NCBI GenBank assembly: GCA_007692665.1
Contig: REBP01000206.1
Coordinates: 1 to 33,014 of the forward strand
DNA: 33,014 bases
Reading direction: 5' to 3'
Origin: Gemmatimonadales bacterium
GTDB taxonomy: Bacteria; Gemmatimonadota; Gemmatimonadetes; Longimicrobiales; Gaopeijiaceae
The translations under genes were made by a program, and so were the position numbers. Below, piece after piece: positions 1 through 6,855 of the stretch (positions within the stretch are counted from its first letter, which is position 1; every line of letters begins with the position of its first letter). The notes under the pieces were generated by a model. The model was given only the letters and a program-made list of their open reading frames with translations, had not been told where the DNA came from and did not search any database.

Positions 1-378
1 GGAACCCTCTTCCCGGAGCTGGTCTCCGGTGACCTGGCGCTTACGGCCAACTTCGTGGGCGGGGCCCGGACACCCGAACGCGCGTCCCTTCCCGACGACG
101 AGATCCTGGCCATGGTCCAGGAGGAACTCGAGGCCCTCCTGGGCACCCGGGGGGCCCCCACGCTGTCCCGGGTCACGCGCTGGCCCGAGGCGATTCCCCA
201 GTACGTGCATGGCCACGGAGTTCGACTGGCCGCGGTCGAGCGTCTCGAGGAACGGGCCCCCGGCCTCCGGCTGGTGGGGAACTGGCGCGGCGGGGTCAGC
301 CTGGGAGCCGCCTGGTCCGGCGGGGTGGCCGCCGGGCGCGCCGCAGCGTCAGCGATGGGGGCCCTCGTCGGCGACTGA
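1..378 (+). CDS. hemG: Protoporphyrinogen/coproporphyrinogen oxidase, C-terminal part (truncated by window edge)
   Basis: The reading frame is open at base 1 and ends at TGA 376-378, so only about the last 125 residues are present. The family is a flavin-dependent oxidase that aromatises a porphyrinogen, late in haem synthesis. The visible part has the typical C-terminal pattern of PPO proteins: a TANFVGGARTPE segment, then RWPEAIPQYVHGHG, then the C-terminal FAD-contact region GLRLVGNWRGGVSLGAAWSGG. The neighbouring gene on the opposite strand is ferrochelatase, the next pathway step, which supports the call. The last 30 bp overlap the ferrochelatase 3' end in antisense. The N-terminal Rossmann motif lies outside the window. 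Whether the substrate is protoporphyrinogen or coproporphyrinogen cannot be told from this piece; other names for the gene are hemY and cgoX. Confidence 0.9.
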   Translation, partial: GTLFPELVSGDLALTANFVGGARTPERASLPDDEILAMVQEELEALLGTRGAPTLSRVTRWPEAIPQYVHGHGVRLAAVERLEERAPGLRLVGNWRGGVSLGAAWSGGVAAGRAAASAMGALVGD

Positions 379-1341
379 AGGGCGGGCTTCCATCGATCCA
401 CGGGCGAGGCAGGCGAGACCCCCGACCAGTTCGGGGTGGGCACCCACACAGGGCACCCGGAGGAAGCTCTTCCCGCCGGCCTCCAGGAACGTGTGCCGGG
501 CCTCCACACCGATCTCTTCCAGCGTCTCCAGGCCCTCGGTGAGAAAGCCCGGCGTGAGTACGGCGACTCGCCCGATTCCCTGCCGGGCCAGGTTTGCCAG
601 CGTCACGTCGGTGGCAGGGCGGAGCCAGGGCTCGGGGCCGAAGCGCGACTGGAAGGTGGTCGTGGCCCGGGTCGGATCCCAGGAGATCCGCTCGAGGAAG
701 GCCCGGGTGGTACGGAGGCACCCGGCCCGGTACGTCCCACCCTCGCGCCGATCGTGTCGCACGGGGATCCCGTGGTACGAGAGGACGAGATGCTCGGGCT
801 CCTCCTCCGCCTCGTCCAGTGCTTCCTCCCATCGGCCGACCAGCCCTTCCACGTAGCCCGGATCGTCGGGCTCGGGGTGGAGGACCTGCACCGCGTGGCC
901 CTTGCCCTCCCGCACCACCTGCTCCACCAGGGCATCGAGGGTCCCGGTGGTGGACGAGGTCCTGTGCGGGAAGAGCGAGATCACCGTGACCGGACCCAGG
1001 GTCCGCGCTTCCCGGACCACCGAGGCCAGCCCCGGCGATCCATAGCGGTACGCCACCTCGACCCGTGTCTCCGGCCCCAGGGTCCCCTGCAGCTGGTCCC
1101 CCAGGCGCTGCGTTTCCACCCGCAGCGGGGGCCCGTCTTCCGACCAGATGGAGGCGTAGAGGCGCGCCACGCGTCGAGGCCGAGTCCGGAGAACCACCCG
1201 TTCAAGCACGGGTTTCCAGATCCATGCCGGCCAGTCCACCACGAGGGGATCACCGAGGAACTCGTGCAGAAAGCTGCGAACGGCATCAGCGGTGGGTGCC
1301 TCGGTCGTGCCGAGGTTGACCAGGATGACGGTAGAAGCCAC
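349..1341 (-). CDS. hemH: Ferrochelatase
   Basis: Inserts ferrous iron into protoporphyrin IX (or coproporphyrin III) as a late haem step. Family marks are clear: ILVNLGTTEAPT at the N-terminus, the active-site stretch LVLSYHGIPVRH with the catalytic His, TTFQSRFGPEPWL, and the C-terminal LTPGFLTEGLETLEEI followed by an LRVPCV motif. The frame stays open upstream to a TTG at 1464, but the extra 41 residues are Pro/Arg-rich and not family-like. GTG at 1341 places the conserved VNLG seven residues from the start and gives 330 aa, the usual family length. No good Shine-Dalgarno is visible for either start, so the start is uncertain. It lies downstream of the FAD oxidase on the same strand with a 235-bp gap, and its 3' end overlaps hemG tail to tail. 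Confidence 0.93.
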   Translation of the reverse strand: MASTVILVNLGTTEAPTADAVRSFLHEFLGDPLVVDWPAWIWKPVLERVVLRTRPRRVARLYASIWSEDGPPLRVETQRLGDQLQGTLGPETRVEVAYRYGSPGLASVVREARTLGPVTVISLFPHRTSSTTGTLDALVEQVVREGKGHAVQVLHPEPDDPGYVEGLVGRWEEALDEAEEEPEHLVLSYHGIPVRHDRREGGTYRAGCLRTTRAFLERISWDPTRATTTFQSRFGPEPWLRPATDVTLANLARQGIGRVAVLTPGFLTEGLETLEEIGVEARHTFLEAGGKSFLRVPCVGAHPELVGGLACLARGSMEARPSVADEGPHR

Positions 1342-1562
1342 GTCGGGACCGGGGGGAGGAAGAGGGAGAGGGGGGACGAACACGCAGGCTGATCTGGCAA
1401 TTCCCGTGCCCCGGGTGGGTCGTACCGCGCGGCACGAGGAGGCCCGCGATTCCGGGCTCTTCAAGGGGGATGCGTGGGTGGTCCGACGCTGACGGCGACG
1501 CGACCGACTGGCCCGAATGGGGCGAAACGTCCGCCGGGGAGGACGATCCGTCCCCGCCCCCC

Positions 1563-1582
1563 CACGTCAGGGCACGTCAGGG
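1563..1582. repeat. 10-bp perfect tandem duplication at the FAD-oxidase stop codon
   Basis: CACGTCAGGG occurs twice head to tail (1563-1572 and 1573-1582). On the minus strand each copy contains a TGA, and the first one read is the stop of the FAD oxidase at 1577-1579. The rest of the 1342-1576 gap before ferrochelatase shows no recognisable gene, hairpin or clear promoter. Confidence 0.6.
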
Positions 1583-3136
1583 GAGGTGCACACCCGGGTT
1601 CAGCGTGCCGGCCGGATCGAACCCCGCCCGAAAGCGCCGGAGCTCCTCCACCCCCTTCACCCCGAACTGGATCGGCAGCAACGCCAGCTTCAGGCGACCG
1701 ATCCCGTGTTCGGCCGTCACCGATCCCCCCAGGCGTACCGCCTCCCGCGCCAGCCCCAGGTGGAGCGCCCGGGCCCTTGCGAGCTCGTCGACGGTCCGGG
1801 GAAGGAAGTTGAGGTGGAGATGGTTTTCGGCGGCGTGTCCGAAGAGAACCGAGGGCATCCCGGCCTCCTTCCTCGCGGCGGCATAGACCTGCCCCATCTG
1901 CGCCGCGGCCTCGTCGGGCACGGCGAGGTCCGTTCCCACCTTGTGGAGCTCGGGGACGGAGCGCCGCAGCCGGGCGACGCGAGCGTTCACCGCTTCGGGA
2001 ACAGCGTGCCGGAGGTGCCGCATCCGCATCCGGTCGGCCGGCTCGAACCCGGCCCAGATGTCGTCGAGAGACCCGCCATGCCCGGAAAGGACCCGTTCCA
2101 GGCACTCGAATCCAGCCTCGACCTCCGCCTCGTCCTCGAAGGCCAGCTCCAGGAAGAAGGCAGCGCCGGCATGATCCGGAAACACGGGAATCTCGCCCCC
2201 TCGCCCTGCCCTGCGCTCCTCCCGAAGAAGGTCCAGGCTGGCGGGATCCAGGTACTCGATGGCCAGCACCGAGAACCCCTCCAGCTCCCGGATCGCCGGC
2301 ACCAGGTCGGGAACGGAGGCCTCCGCGTGCACGAAACAGAAAAGCCCGACAATGAACTTCGGGGCCGGCGCGAGGGCCAGCTCCGCCTCCACCACGACGC
2401 CCAGGGTCCCCTCGGATCCGACGAAGGCGTCCACCAGGTCTCCTCCGGGCGCGATGTCGTACCCGGCGACGCAGCGAACCCGGGGCCGCTTCACCCGGGG
2501 AAGGCCGAGGAGCCCTCCGCCGGCCAGGGCATCCCAGCTCACCGCGTCGTCGGACGCGGTCACGTCGCCGCGGCGGAGCTCCACGAGGGTTCCGTCCGGC
2601 AGGACGACGCGGAGCGCCCGCACCCACGCCGAGGTGGCGCCGTAGTGGTAGCTTCGGCCGCCCGCCGCGTTGGTCGCCACGGTGCCCCCCACCGAGGCGG
2701 ACCACTCCGTGGGATCCACCGGGTAGATCCAGCGTCCCCCCTCCACCTGTGCCAGCCAGCTTCTCACCTCGTCCAGCGAGACCCCGGCCTCCACCCGCAG
2801 GCCCGGGGCCTCTCCGGGGGGACCTGCAACCAGGCCGTGGATCCGCCGGAGGCGCTGCAGTGAGAGGACCCAGGAATCGCCCCCGGGTACCGCGCCCCCC
2901 GAGATCCCGGTTCGCGCCCCGCCGATGGAAAGGGTGGCCCCGCGTCCGGCAGCCTCGCTGACGATCCGGGCGACATCGTCTCCGGATCCCGGCAGGAAGG
3001 CCTTTCCGGCCGAGCCCCCGGAAAGATTGGATTCATCGCGCAGAAGGTCGGGAAAGCGTTCCCGGACCTCGCGGGGACTCGCGGCCTCCGGAGACGGCGG
3101 GGTACCCGGCCCCGTCAAGTGCCGGGAGAAAATCAC
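1577..3136 (-). CDS. FAD-linked oxidase, GlcD / D-lactate dehydrogenase type
   Basis: A PCMH-type FAD-binding oxidoreductase of 519 aa, the usual size for glycolate oxidase subunit GlcD and D-lactate dehydrogenases, which oxidise 2-hydroxy acids. The FAD_binding_4 half shows SIGGARTGISGGAVPGG (near residues 70-86), GGTVATNAAGGRSYHYGAT and FVGSEGTLGVVVEAELALAP. The C-terminal FAD-oxidase half shows FGHAAENHLHLNFLP, GGSVTAEHGIGRLK and the closing FDPAGTLNPGVHLP, all family hallmarks. There is no signal peptide, iron-sulfur cysteine cluster or fused ferredoxin domain, so it is a stand-alone flavoprotein. It starts with GTG at 3136, overlapping by four bases (GTGA) the stop of the beta-barrel fragment upstream. 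The substrate is not determined by the sequence; a D-2-hydroxyacid is the most likely class. Confidence 0.9.
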   Translation of the reverse strand: MIFSRHLTGPGTPPSPEAASPREVRERFPDLLRDESNLSGGSAGKAFLPGSGDDVARIVSEAAGRGATLSIGGARTGISGGAVPGGDSWVLSLQRLRRIHGLVAGPPGEAPGLRVEAGVSLDEVRSWLAQVEGGRWIYPVDPTEWSASVGGTVATNAAGGRSYHYGATSAWVRALRVVLPDGTLVELRRGDVTASDDAVSWDALAGGGLLGLPRVKRPRVRCVAGYDIAPGGDLVDAFVGSEGTLGVVVEAELALAPAPKFIVGLFCFVHAEASVPDLVPAIRELEGFSVLAIEYLDPASLDLLREERRAGRGGEIPVFPDHAGAAFFLELAFEDEAEVEAGFECLERVLSGHGGSLDDIWAGFEPADRMRMRHLRHAVPEAVNARVARLRRSVPELHKVGTDLAVPDEAAAQMGQVYAAARKEAGMPSVLFGHAAENHLHLNFLPRTVDELARARALHLGLAREAVRLGGSVTAEHGIGRLKLALLPIQFGVKGVEELRRFRAGFDPAGTLNPGVHLP

Positions 3137-3399
3137 CGCCCGCCGAAGCGGAGACCCGCTCCGACATACAGGCCGTACCCACCGTGAGGGGCCGATTCCC
3201 AGGATTCGGCCTCCCCCACCTCGGCGAGGGTCGAAAGTCCGAAGCCGTGACGCAGTCCGCCGGAGAGGATCAGAGGCCCGAACCCCATGGTGACACCCGC
3301 CCCGGCAATCCCGCCCACATCCACGGATTTCGTGCTGATGTCCTGCCGGTGGGTGCGGCGGGTGCGGCGGGTGCGGCGGGTGCGGCAGTGGGTGCGCAT
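3133..3399 (-). pseudogene. Probable C-terminal remnant of an outer-membrane beta-barrel protein
   Basis: An 88-codon frame ends in a TGA that overlaps the GTG of the FAD oxidase. From about residue 25 on (3327 to 3133) it reads like the last strands of a small porin-like barrel: VDVGGIAGAGVTMGFGPLIL, GGLRHGFGLSTLAE, then GGYGLYVGAGLRFGG. Alternating hydrophobic residues, glycines and the final aromatic-containing strand resemble the C-terminus of OMP_b-brl_2-type proteins. The first 20 residues are low-complexity Arg/Thr encoded by a 9-bp tandem repeat, and no signal peptide or earlier strands are found in any frame up to the regulator's stop at 3517. I infer a truncated gene whose 5' part was lost near the repeat. 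A short real protein translationally coupled to the oxidase is the alternative. Confidence 0.4.
3351..3387 (+). repeat. 9-bp tandem repeat, four units, with G-quadruplex pattern
   Basis: GGTGCGGCG is repeated at 3352, 3361, 3370 and, as GGTGCGGCA, 3379. On the plus strand this gives four GGG runs separated by identical six-base loops (3351-3380), which satisfies the usual G-quadruplex rule. The repeat sits in the broken 5' part of the beta-barrel remnant. Confidence 0.8.
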
Positions 3400-3473
3400 G
3401 AGGTGACGGGGACAGGGGGTGAAGGTGGCCGTCCGAAACCGGGAACGGGGGGCGGCGAAGCCTCGTTCCGGTA

Positions 3474-3503
3474 CCCGGGGGCTGCGAGGCAGGATCCCCC
3501 GGG
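3474..3503 (-). terminator. GC-rich hairpin downstream of the SARP-type regulator
   Basis: A perfect 8-bp outer stem (CCCGGGGG at 3474-3481 with CCCCCGGG at 3496-3503) encloses an inner stem CTGC/GCAG with a GAG loop. It begins 14 bases past the stop of the regulator gene on the minus strand. No T-run follows, so its role as a terminator is inferred from position and stability only. Confidence 0.4.
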
Positions 3504-3516
3504 AGCCGGAAGCGCG

Positions 3517-6500
3517 CTACCGGGGAGAATCCGCCTGCTGAACCTCACCCCCCGCCGCCAGCTCCTGGTGGAGCCTCACGGTTGACGCCTCGGGATCGGC
3601 CTCGAGGGTTTCCCGCAGGAGCGTCCGCAGCCGGGTGAAGTGCTGGAGGGCCCGATCCCGGGACCCGTTTCCGGCCCAGGCGCGCATGAGCCCCCGGTGG
3701 CCCTCCTCGTTCAGCTCGTCCGCCGCCACCACCCGTCCCCACGCGTCCAGGGCCCCCGCCGGGTCGCCCGCCGCCTCTCGGGTCCGCGCCAGCAGCACCA
3801 GGCCGTCCACGTGGAGCCTGCGGTAGTGGTCCCGGGCATCCTCCAGCCACCGACCTCCGCCGGCACCGTCCAGCAGGAGCCCGCGGTAACGCGCGAGGGA
3901 AGCCTCGAGGCGTACCGGATCCACTGCGTCCCGCGCGCGCAGGAACTGGCGCATCTCCTCCTCGAAGATCTCCGCATCCCACTCGATCCCCCGCTCTCGC
4001 ACCAGCCTGTAGCGCTCTCCCTCCAGCACCACCAGCGAGGGATCGCCCAGCCGCTTCCGCAGGTGGTGAAGCGTGACGTGGTAGGAGTTCTTGACCTGCG
4101 AGGACGTCGAATCGGGCCAGATCGCGTCGCCGATTTCCTGCCGGGTCACCCCGCGCGGGTTCAGCAGGAGGAGGACCAGCACCTCGCGCGGGCGGGCATA
4201 GCTCCATGCACCCGGCTCCACGGTGTCGCCTTCGAGTTCGAAGGTGCCCAGCGTGCGGATGCGGATCCTGCAGTGGCCTGCGGCCGGGGAGATGGCGGGT
4301 TGGGGGGCCGGAGCCGGCGCGGGCGCCACGGCCGGAGCGTGCAGCACAACCGGTTCGTGGACTTCATCTTGCGGACTCCTGGACACCTCCGTCCCGGCGG
4401 TGAGTGGAGAGACCATGGCGAGGGCCAGCGTCTCGTCCAGACCACCGTCCTCCCATCCCTCCAGGAGGTCATCCAGGACCGACTCCCACCGGGCCTTCGT
4501 TCCCTCGGCGAAGGCGGCCTCGAACGCCGCGGGGCCCGCCGCTTCCCGGAGCCGGGGTTCCACCCGCTCCAGGCGTGCTGCATCGGTGCCGAAAGGCTTG
4601 ATCCCGATGCTCGACCGGATGCCGTGGGCCACGCCCAGCAGGCGCGCACCGGCCAGGGGCTCGCCCCGGAGGCCTGCGGCCTCGCCCATGAACGCGAACC
4701 CGCGGGCGATGAACATGTAGGAGTGTTCCTTCCTGAGTTCGGCAAGAGAGGCGACCACGAGTCGCTCCGCCCGTGCGTAGTCTCCCCGGTACGCCCACAG
4801 CAGGGACCAGTTCTGGAGCGTGGCCGCCAGGTCTGCGGGGCCGAAGGCGCGGGCGACCTCGATGGCCCGGGCGCTGAGCTGGTCCGCCCGGGGCCGGTCT
4901 CCCGTGGACTCGGCCGCCAATGCGCTCATGAGGAGCGAGAGCCGGTGACCCGACTCCTCGGGGTGCTCCTCGAACCAGGCGAGGGCACGGGCCGCATGGT
5001 CCACGACCCGGGGGTCGAGTACCTGGGCATAGCTCAGGGCCAGGTAGTTCTGTCCCATGGCCGCCCCGTACTCGTCGCCGGATTCGGCGGCCAGCCGCCC
5101 GGCTTCGTGGAGGAGTGCGCGTCCCTCCTCGACCCGCGTCGCCAGCGTGGACAGCGCGCCGGCGGCCAGGAGGAGGCGGCCCCGGCTTCGGTCCGGCACC
5201 GACGCATCCGAAATGGCCAGGGCGCCCTGGATCCAGCTCCCCGCCTCCTTCCAGAACCTGGTGTAGAACCAGAACCACCAGAGGCACCCGACCATGTCGA
5301 CATGAAGGTCCGGCGCCCGCGATCGGGTCCAGGCCAGCGCCTCGCGCACGTTCTCGAGGTCGGCGAGGAGCCGGTTCACATGCTCCTGGCGGTCGGCCCG
5401 GGTCATGTGGGGCGCCGCGCGGGTCACTTCGGATGCGATGAACCGGGCGTGTCGATCCCGGATCTCGTCGGACTCGCCCGATTCCGCAAGGCGCATGGCA
5501 CCGTACTGGCGGATCGTCTCGAGGGGGGCGTAGCGGACGACACCCTCGGCTTCCGTCGCCTGGAGAAGGGACCGGTCCACGAGGAGGGCCACCCGGTCAA
5601 GTACGTCGAGGGGGTCCTCGCCTTCCTCACGCCCCACGGCCGTCGCCCCGTCCAGCGTGAAGCCGCCCCGGAAGGCGCTGAGCCGCATCAGGAGCCGTCG
5701 GGCGGACTCCGGAAGCAGTTCGTGACTCCAGTCGATGGCGGCGCGGAGCGTGCGGTGCCGGGGAACGGCGCGGCGTCCGCCGGAGGAGAGCAGGGAAAAG
5801 ACATCGTTCAGGCGGTCCCGGATCTGCTCCACGCTCAGGACCCGGACCCTCGCCGCAGCGAGCTCGATGGCGAGCGGGATGCCGTCGAGCCTCCGGCAGA
5901 TCTCGGCGACGACGGGCGTGTTGTCCGGGGTGAGATCGAAGCCCCGCGACACGTCCCTGGCCCGGGCCACGAAGAGCTGCAGGGCTTCGGCCCGTGACAT
6001 CGCTTCCGGGTCGGCGTCGGGATGGGGGGTCGAAAGACCCGGAACGAGCCATGCACGTTCACCGGTCACCCCCAGCGCCTCGCGGCTGGTGGCCAGGATC
6101 GACAGGCGGGGACGGGCCGAGAGAAACTGCTGCGCCGCGTCGGCGCACGCATCCACCAGGTGCTCGCAGTTGTCGAGCACGAGGAGCAGGGGGCCGTCGG
6201 AGAGGAAGGGGAGTGCGGCCTCGGCGCCGCCGCCCCTGAGTTCTTCCCGGATCCCCAGGGCGCGAACGATCTGCTGCGGAAGCATGGCGGGATCCGCCAC
6301 CGCCGCGAGCTCCACCCAGCAGGTGGACGGTTCCCCGTGCTGCGTGCCGGACTCCGTGCCTGCTTCCCCCCCGGCTCCCGCGCGCCGCCGTGCCAGGACT
6401 TCGAGGGCGAGGCGGGTCTTGCCGCTCCCGCCGGCCCCGGTCAGCGTCAGGAGGCGGGTTTCGGAAAGGAGCTCGAGAAGTGCCTGGACCTCCCGCTCGC

Positions 6501-6561
6501 GGCCGATGAGCGGGGTCAGGGGAACGGGCAGCCCGGGAGCCGGGGGCGCGGAGGTAGCCAT
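3517..6561 (-). CDS. Large ATPase transcriptional regulator with C-terminal SARP/BTAD module
   Basis: A 1014-aa STAND-like signalling regulator. The N-terminal ATPase has LIGREREVQALLELL, Walker A TGAGGSGKTRLALEVL (G42-T49), Walker B LLLVLDNCEHL and the sensor ILATSREALGV, as in AfsR/LuxR-type activators. A helical, TPR-like middle (about 380-690) is followed by a low-complexity Ala/Pro linker rich in PAPAP. From residue 765 comes an OmpR-like winged helix (RTLGTFELEGDTVEP, YARPREVLVLLLLNPRGVTR, AIWPDSTSSQVKNSYHVTLH) and then a bacterial transcriptional activation domain to about 1003. In classical actinobacterial SARPs the DNA-binding and BTAD parts come first, so the order here is reversed. 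ATP-driven assembly and transcription activation are inferred from the domains. The next gene upstream on the same strand is a TonB receptor, but a strong hairpin separates the two. The target genes are not evident. Confidence 0.87.
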   Translation of the reverse strand: MATSAPPAPGLPVPLTPLIGREREVQALLELLSETRLLTLTGAGGSGKTRLALEVLARRRAGAGGEAGTESGTQHGEPSTCWVELAAVADPAMLPQQIVRALGIREELRGGGAEAALPFLSDGPLLLVLDNCEHLVDACADAAQQFLSARPRLSILATSREALGVTGERAWLVPGLSTPHPDADPEAMSRAEALQLFVARARDVSRGFDLTPDNTPVVAEICRRLDGIPLAIELAAARVRVLSVEQIRDRLNDVFSLLSSGGRRAVPRHRTLRAAIDWSHELLPESARRLLMRLSAFRGGFTLDGATAVGREEGEDPLDVLDRVALLVDRSLLQATEAEGVVRYAPLETIRQYGAMRLAESGESDEIRDRHARFIASEVTRAAPHMTRADRQEHVNRLLADLENVREALAWTRSRAPDLHVDMVGCLWWFWFYTRFWKEAGSWIQGALAISDASVPDRSRGRLLLAAGALSTLATRVEEGRALLHEAGRLAAESGDEYGAAMGQNYLALSYAQVLDPRVVDHAARALAWFEEHPEESGHRLSLLMSALAAESTGDRPRADQLSARAIEVARAFGPADLAATLQNWSLLWAYRGDYARAERLVVASLAELRKEHSYMFIARGFAFMGEAAGLRGEPLAGARLLGVAHGIRSSIGIKPFGTDAARLERVEPRLREAAGPAAFEAAFAEGTKARWESVLDDLLEGWEDGGLDETLALAMVSPLTAGTEVSRSPQDEVHEPVVLHAPAVAPAPAPAPQPAISPAAGHCRIRIRTLGTFELEGDTVEPGAWSYARPREVLVLLLLNPRGVTRQEIGDAIWPDSTSSQVKNSYHVTLHHLRKRLGDPSLVVLEGERYRLVRERGIEWDAEIFEEEMRQFLRARDAVDPVRLEASLARYRGLLLDGAGGGRWLEDARDHYRRLHVDGLVLLARTREAAGDPAGALDAWGRVVAADELNEEGHRGLMRAWAGNGSRDRALQHFTRLRTLLRETLEADPEASTVRLHQELAAGGEVQQADSPR

Positions 6562-6638
6562 CGGGAGTCGGGGTGCCGGGGACCCGTCCTGTGCCCCCCG
6601 GATCGTGGGCGTCGGACGGGACGGTCAGACATGAGGCG

Positions 6639-6678
6639 AATGTATCACCGTCGCGCCCCGGAGTCAGCAGTTTTTTTT
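6639..6678 (-). promoter_or_regulatory. Candidate promoter for the SARP-type regulator
   Basis: Read on the minus strand: an A8 tract (6671-6678), a -35-like CTGACT (6662-6667), a 17-bp spacer, and a -10-like TACATT (6639-6644), leaving about 70 nt of leader before the ATG at 6561. Each hexamer matches the sigma-70 consensus at four of six positions. The A-tract could act as an UP element in this GC-rich background. This is a prediction from sequence only. Confidence 0.4.
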
Positions 6679-6730
6679 CGCTGCCCGACGGATGCCCACC
6701 TGGCCTCCCGGGAACGGGTCGAGACGACAA

Positions 6731-6768
6731 GGGGGGTGAGGAGCGCCGGACCGGCTTCCTCACCCCCC
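6731..6768 (-). terminator. Strong hairpin between TonB receptor and regulator genes
   Basis: GGGGGGTGAGGA (6731-6742) pairs perfectly with TCCTCACCCCCC (6757-6768), and the loop contains a second stem GCCGG-A-CCGGC. It lies 82 bases beyond the TonB receptor stop and upstream of the regulator's promoter candidate, the position expected for a terminator. The following bases on the minus strand (TTGTCGTCTCG) are only moderately T-rich. Confidence 0.6.
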
Positions 6769-6826
6769 CATGACCCCGCAGGGCCTGCCCCACCCGTCAT
6801 GCCGGGGGGGCGTGAATGCCTCGATG

Positions 6827-6855
6827 CGGGTGCGTCAGAAACGGGTGCGTCAGAA
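6827..6855 (-). repeat. 15-bp-period duplication containing the TonB receptor stop codon
   Basis: CGGGTGCGTCAGAA is present at 6827-6840 and 6842-6855. On the minus strand each copy reads TTC TGA, in the same reading frame, so the gene ends in a Phe-stop that is repeated five codons later. Confidence 0.75.

Noticed and set aside
1342-1464. N-terminal extension of ferrochelatase to the TTG at 1464
   Set aside because: The 41 extra residues are Arg/Pro-rich and precede the conserved VNLG start. No ribosome site supports the TTG.
3640-5997. A 785-codon plus-strand frame opposite the SARP-type regulator
   Set aside because: No motifs and shadow-like composition; Walker motifs and BTAD are on the other strand.
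6671-6678. T8 run as an intrinsic terminator on the plus strand
   Set aside because: No GC hairpin precedes it and no plus-strand gene ends nearby. It fits better as an A-tract of the minus-strand promoter.
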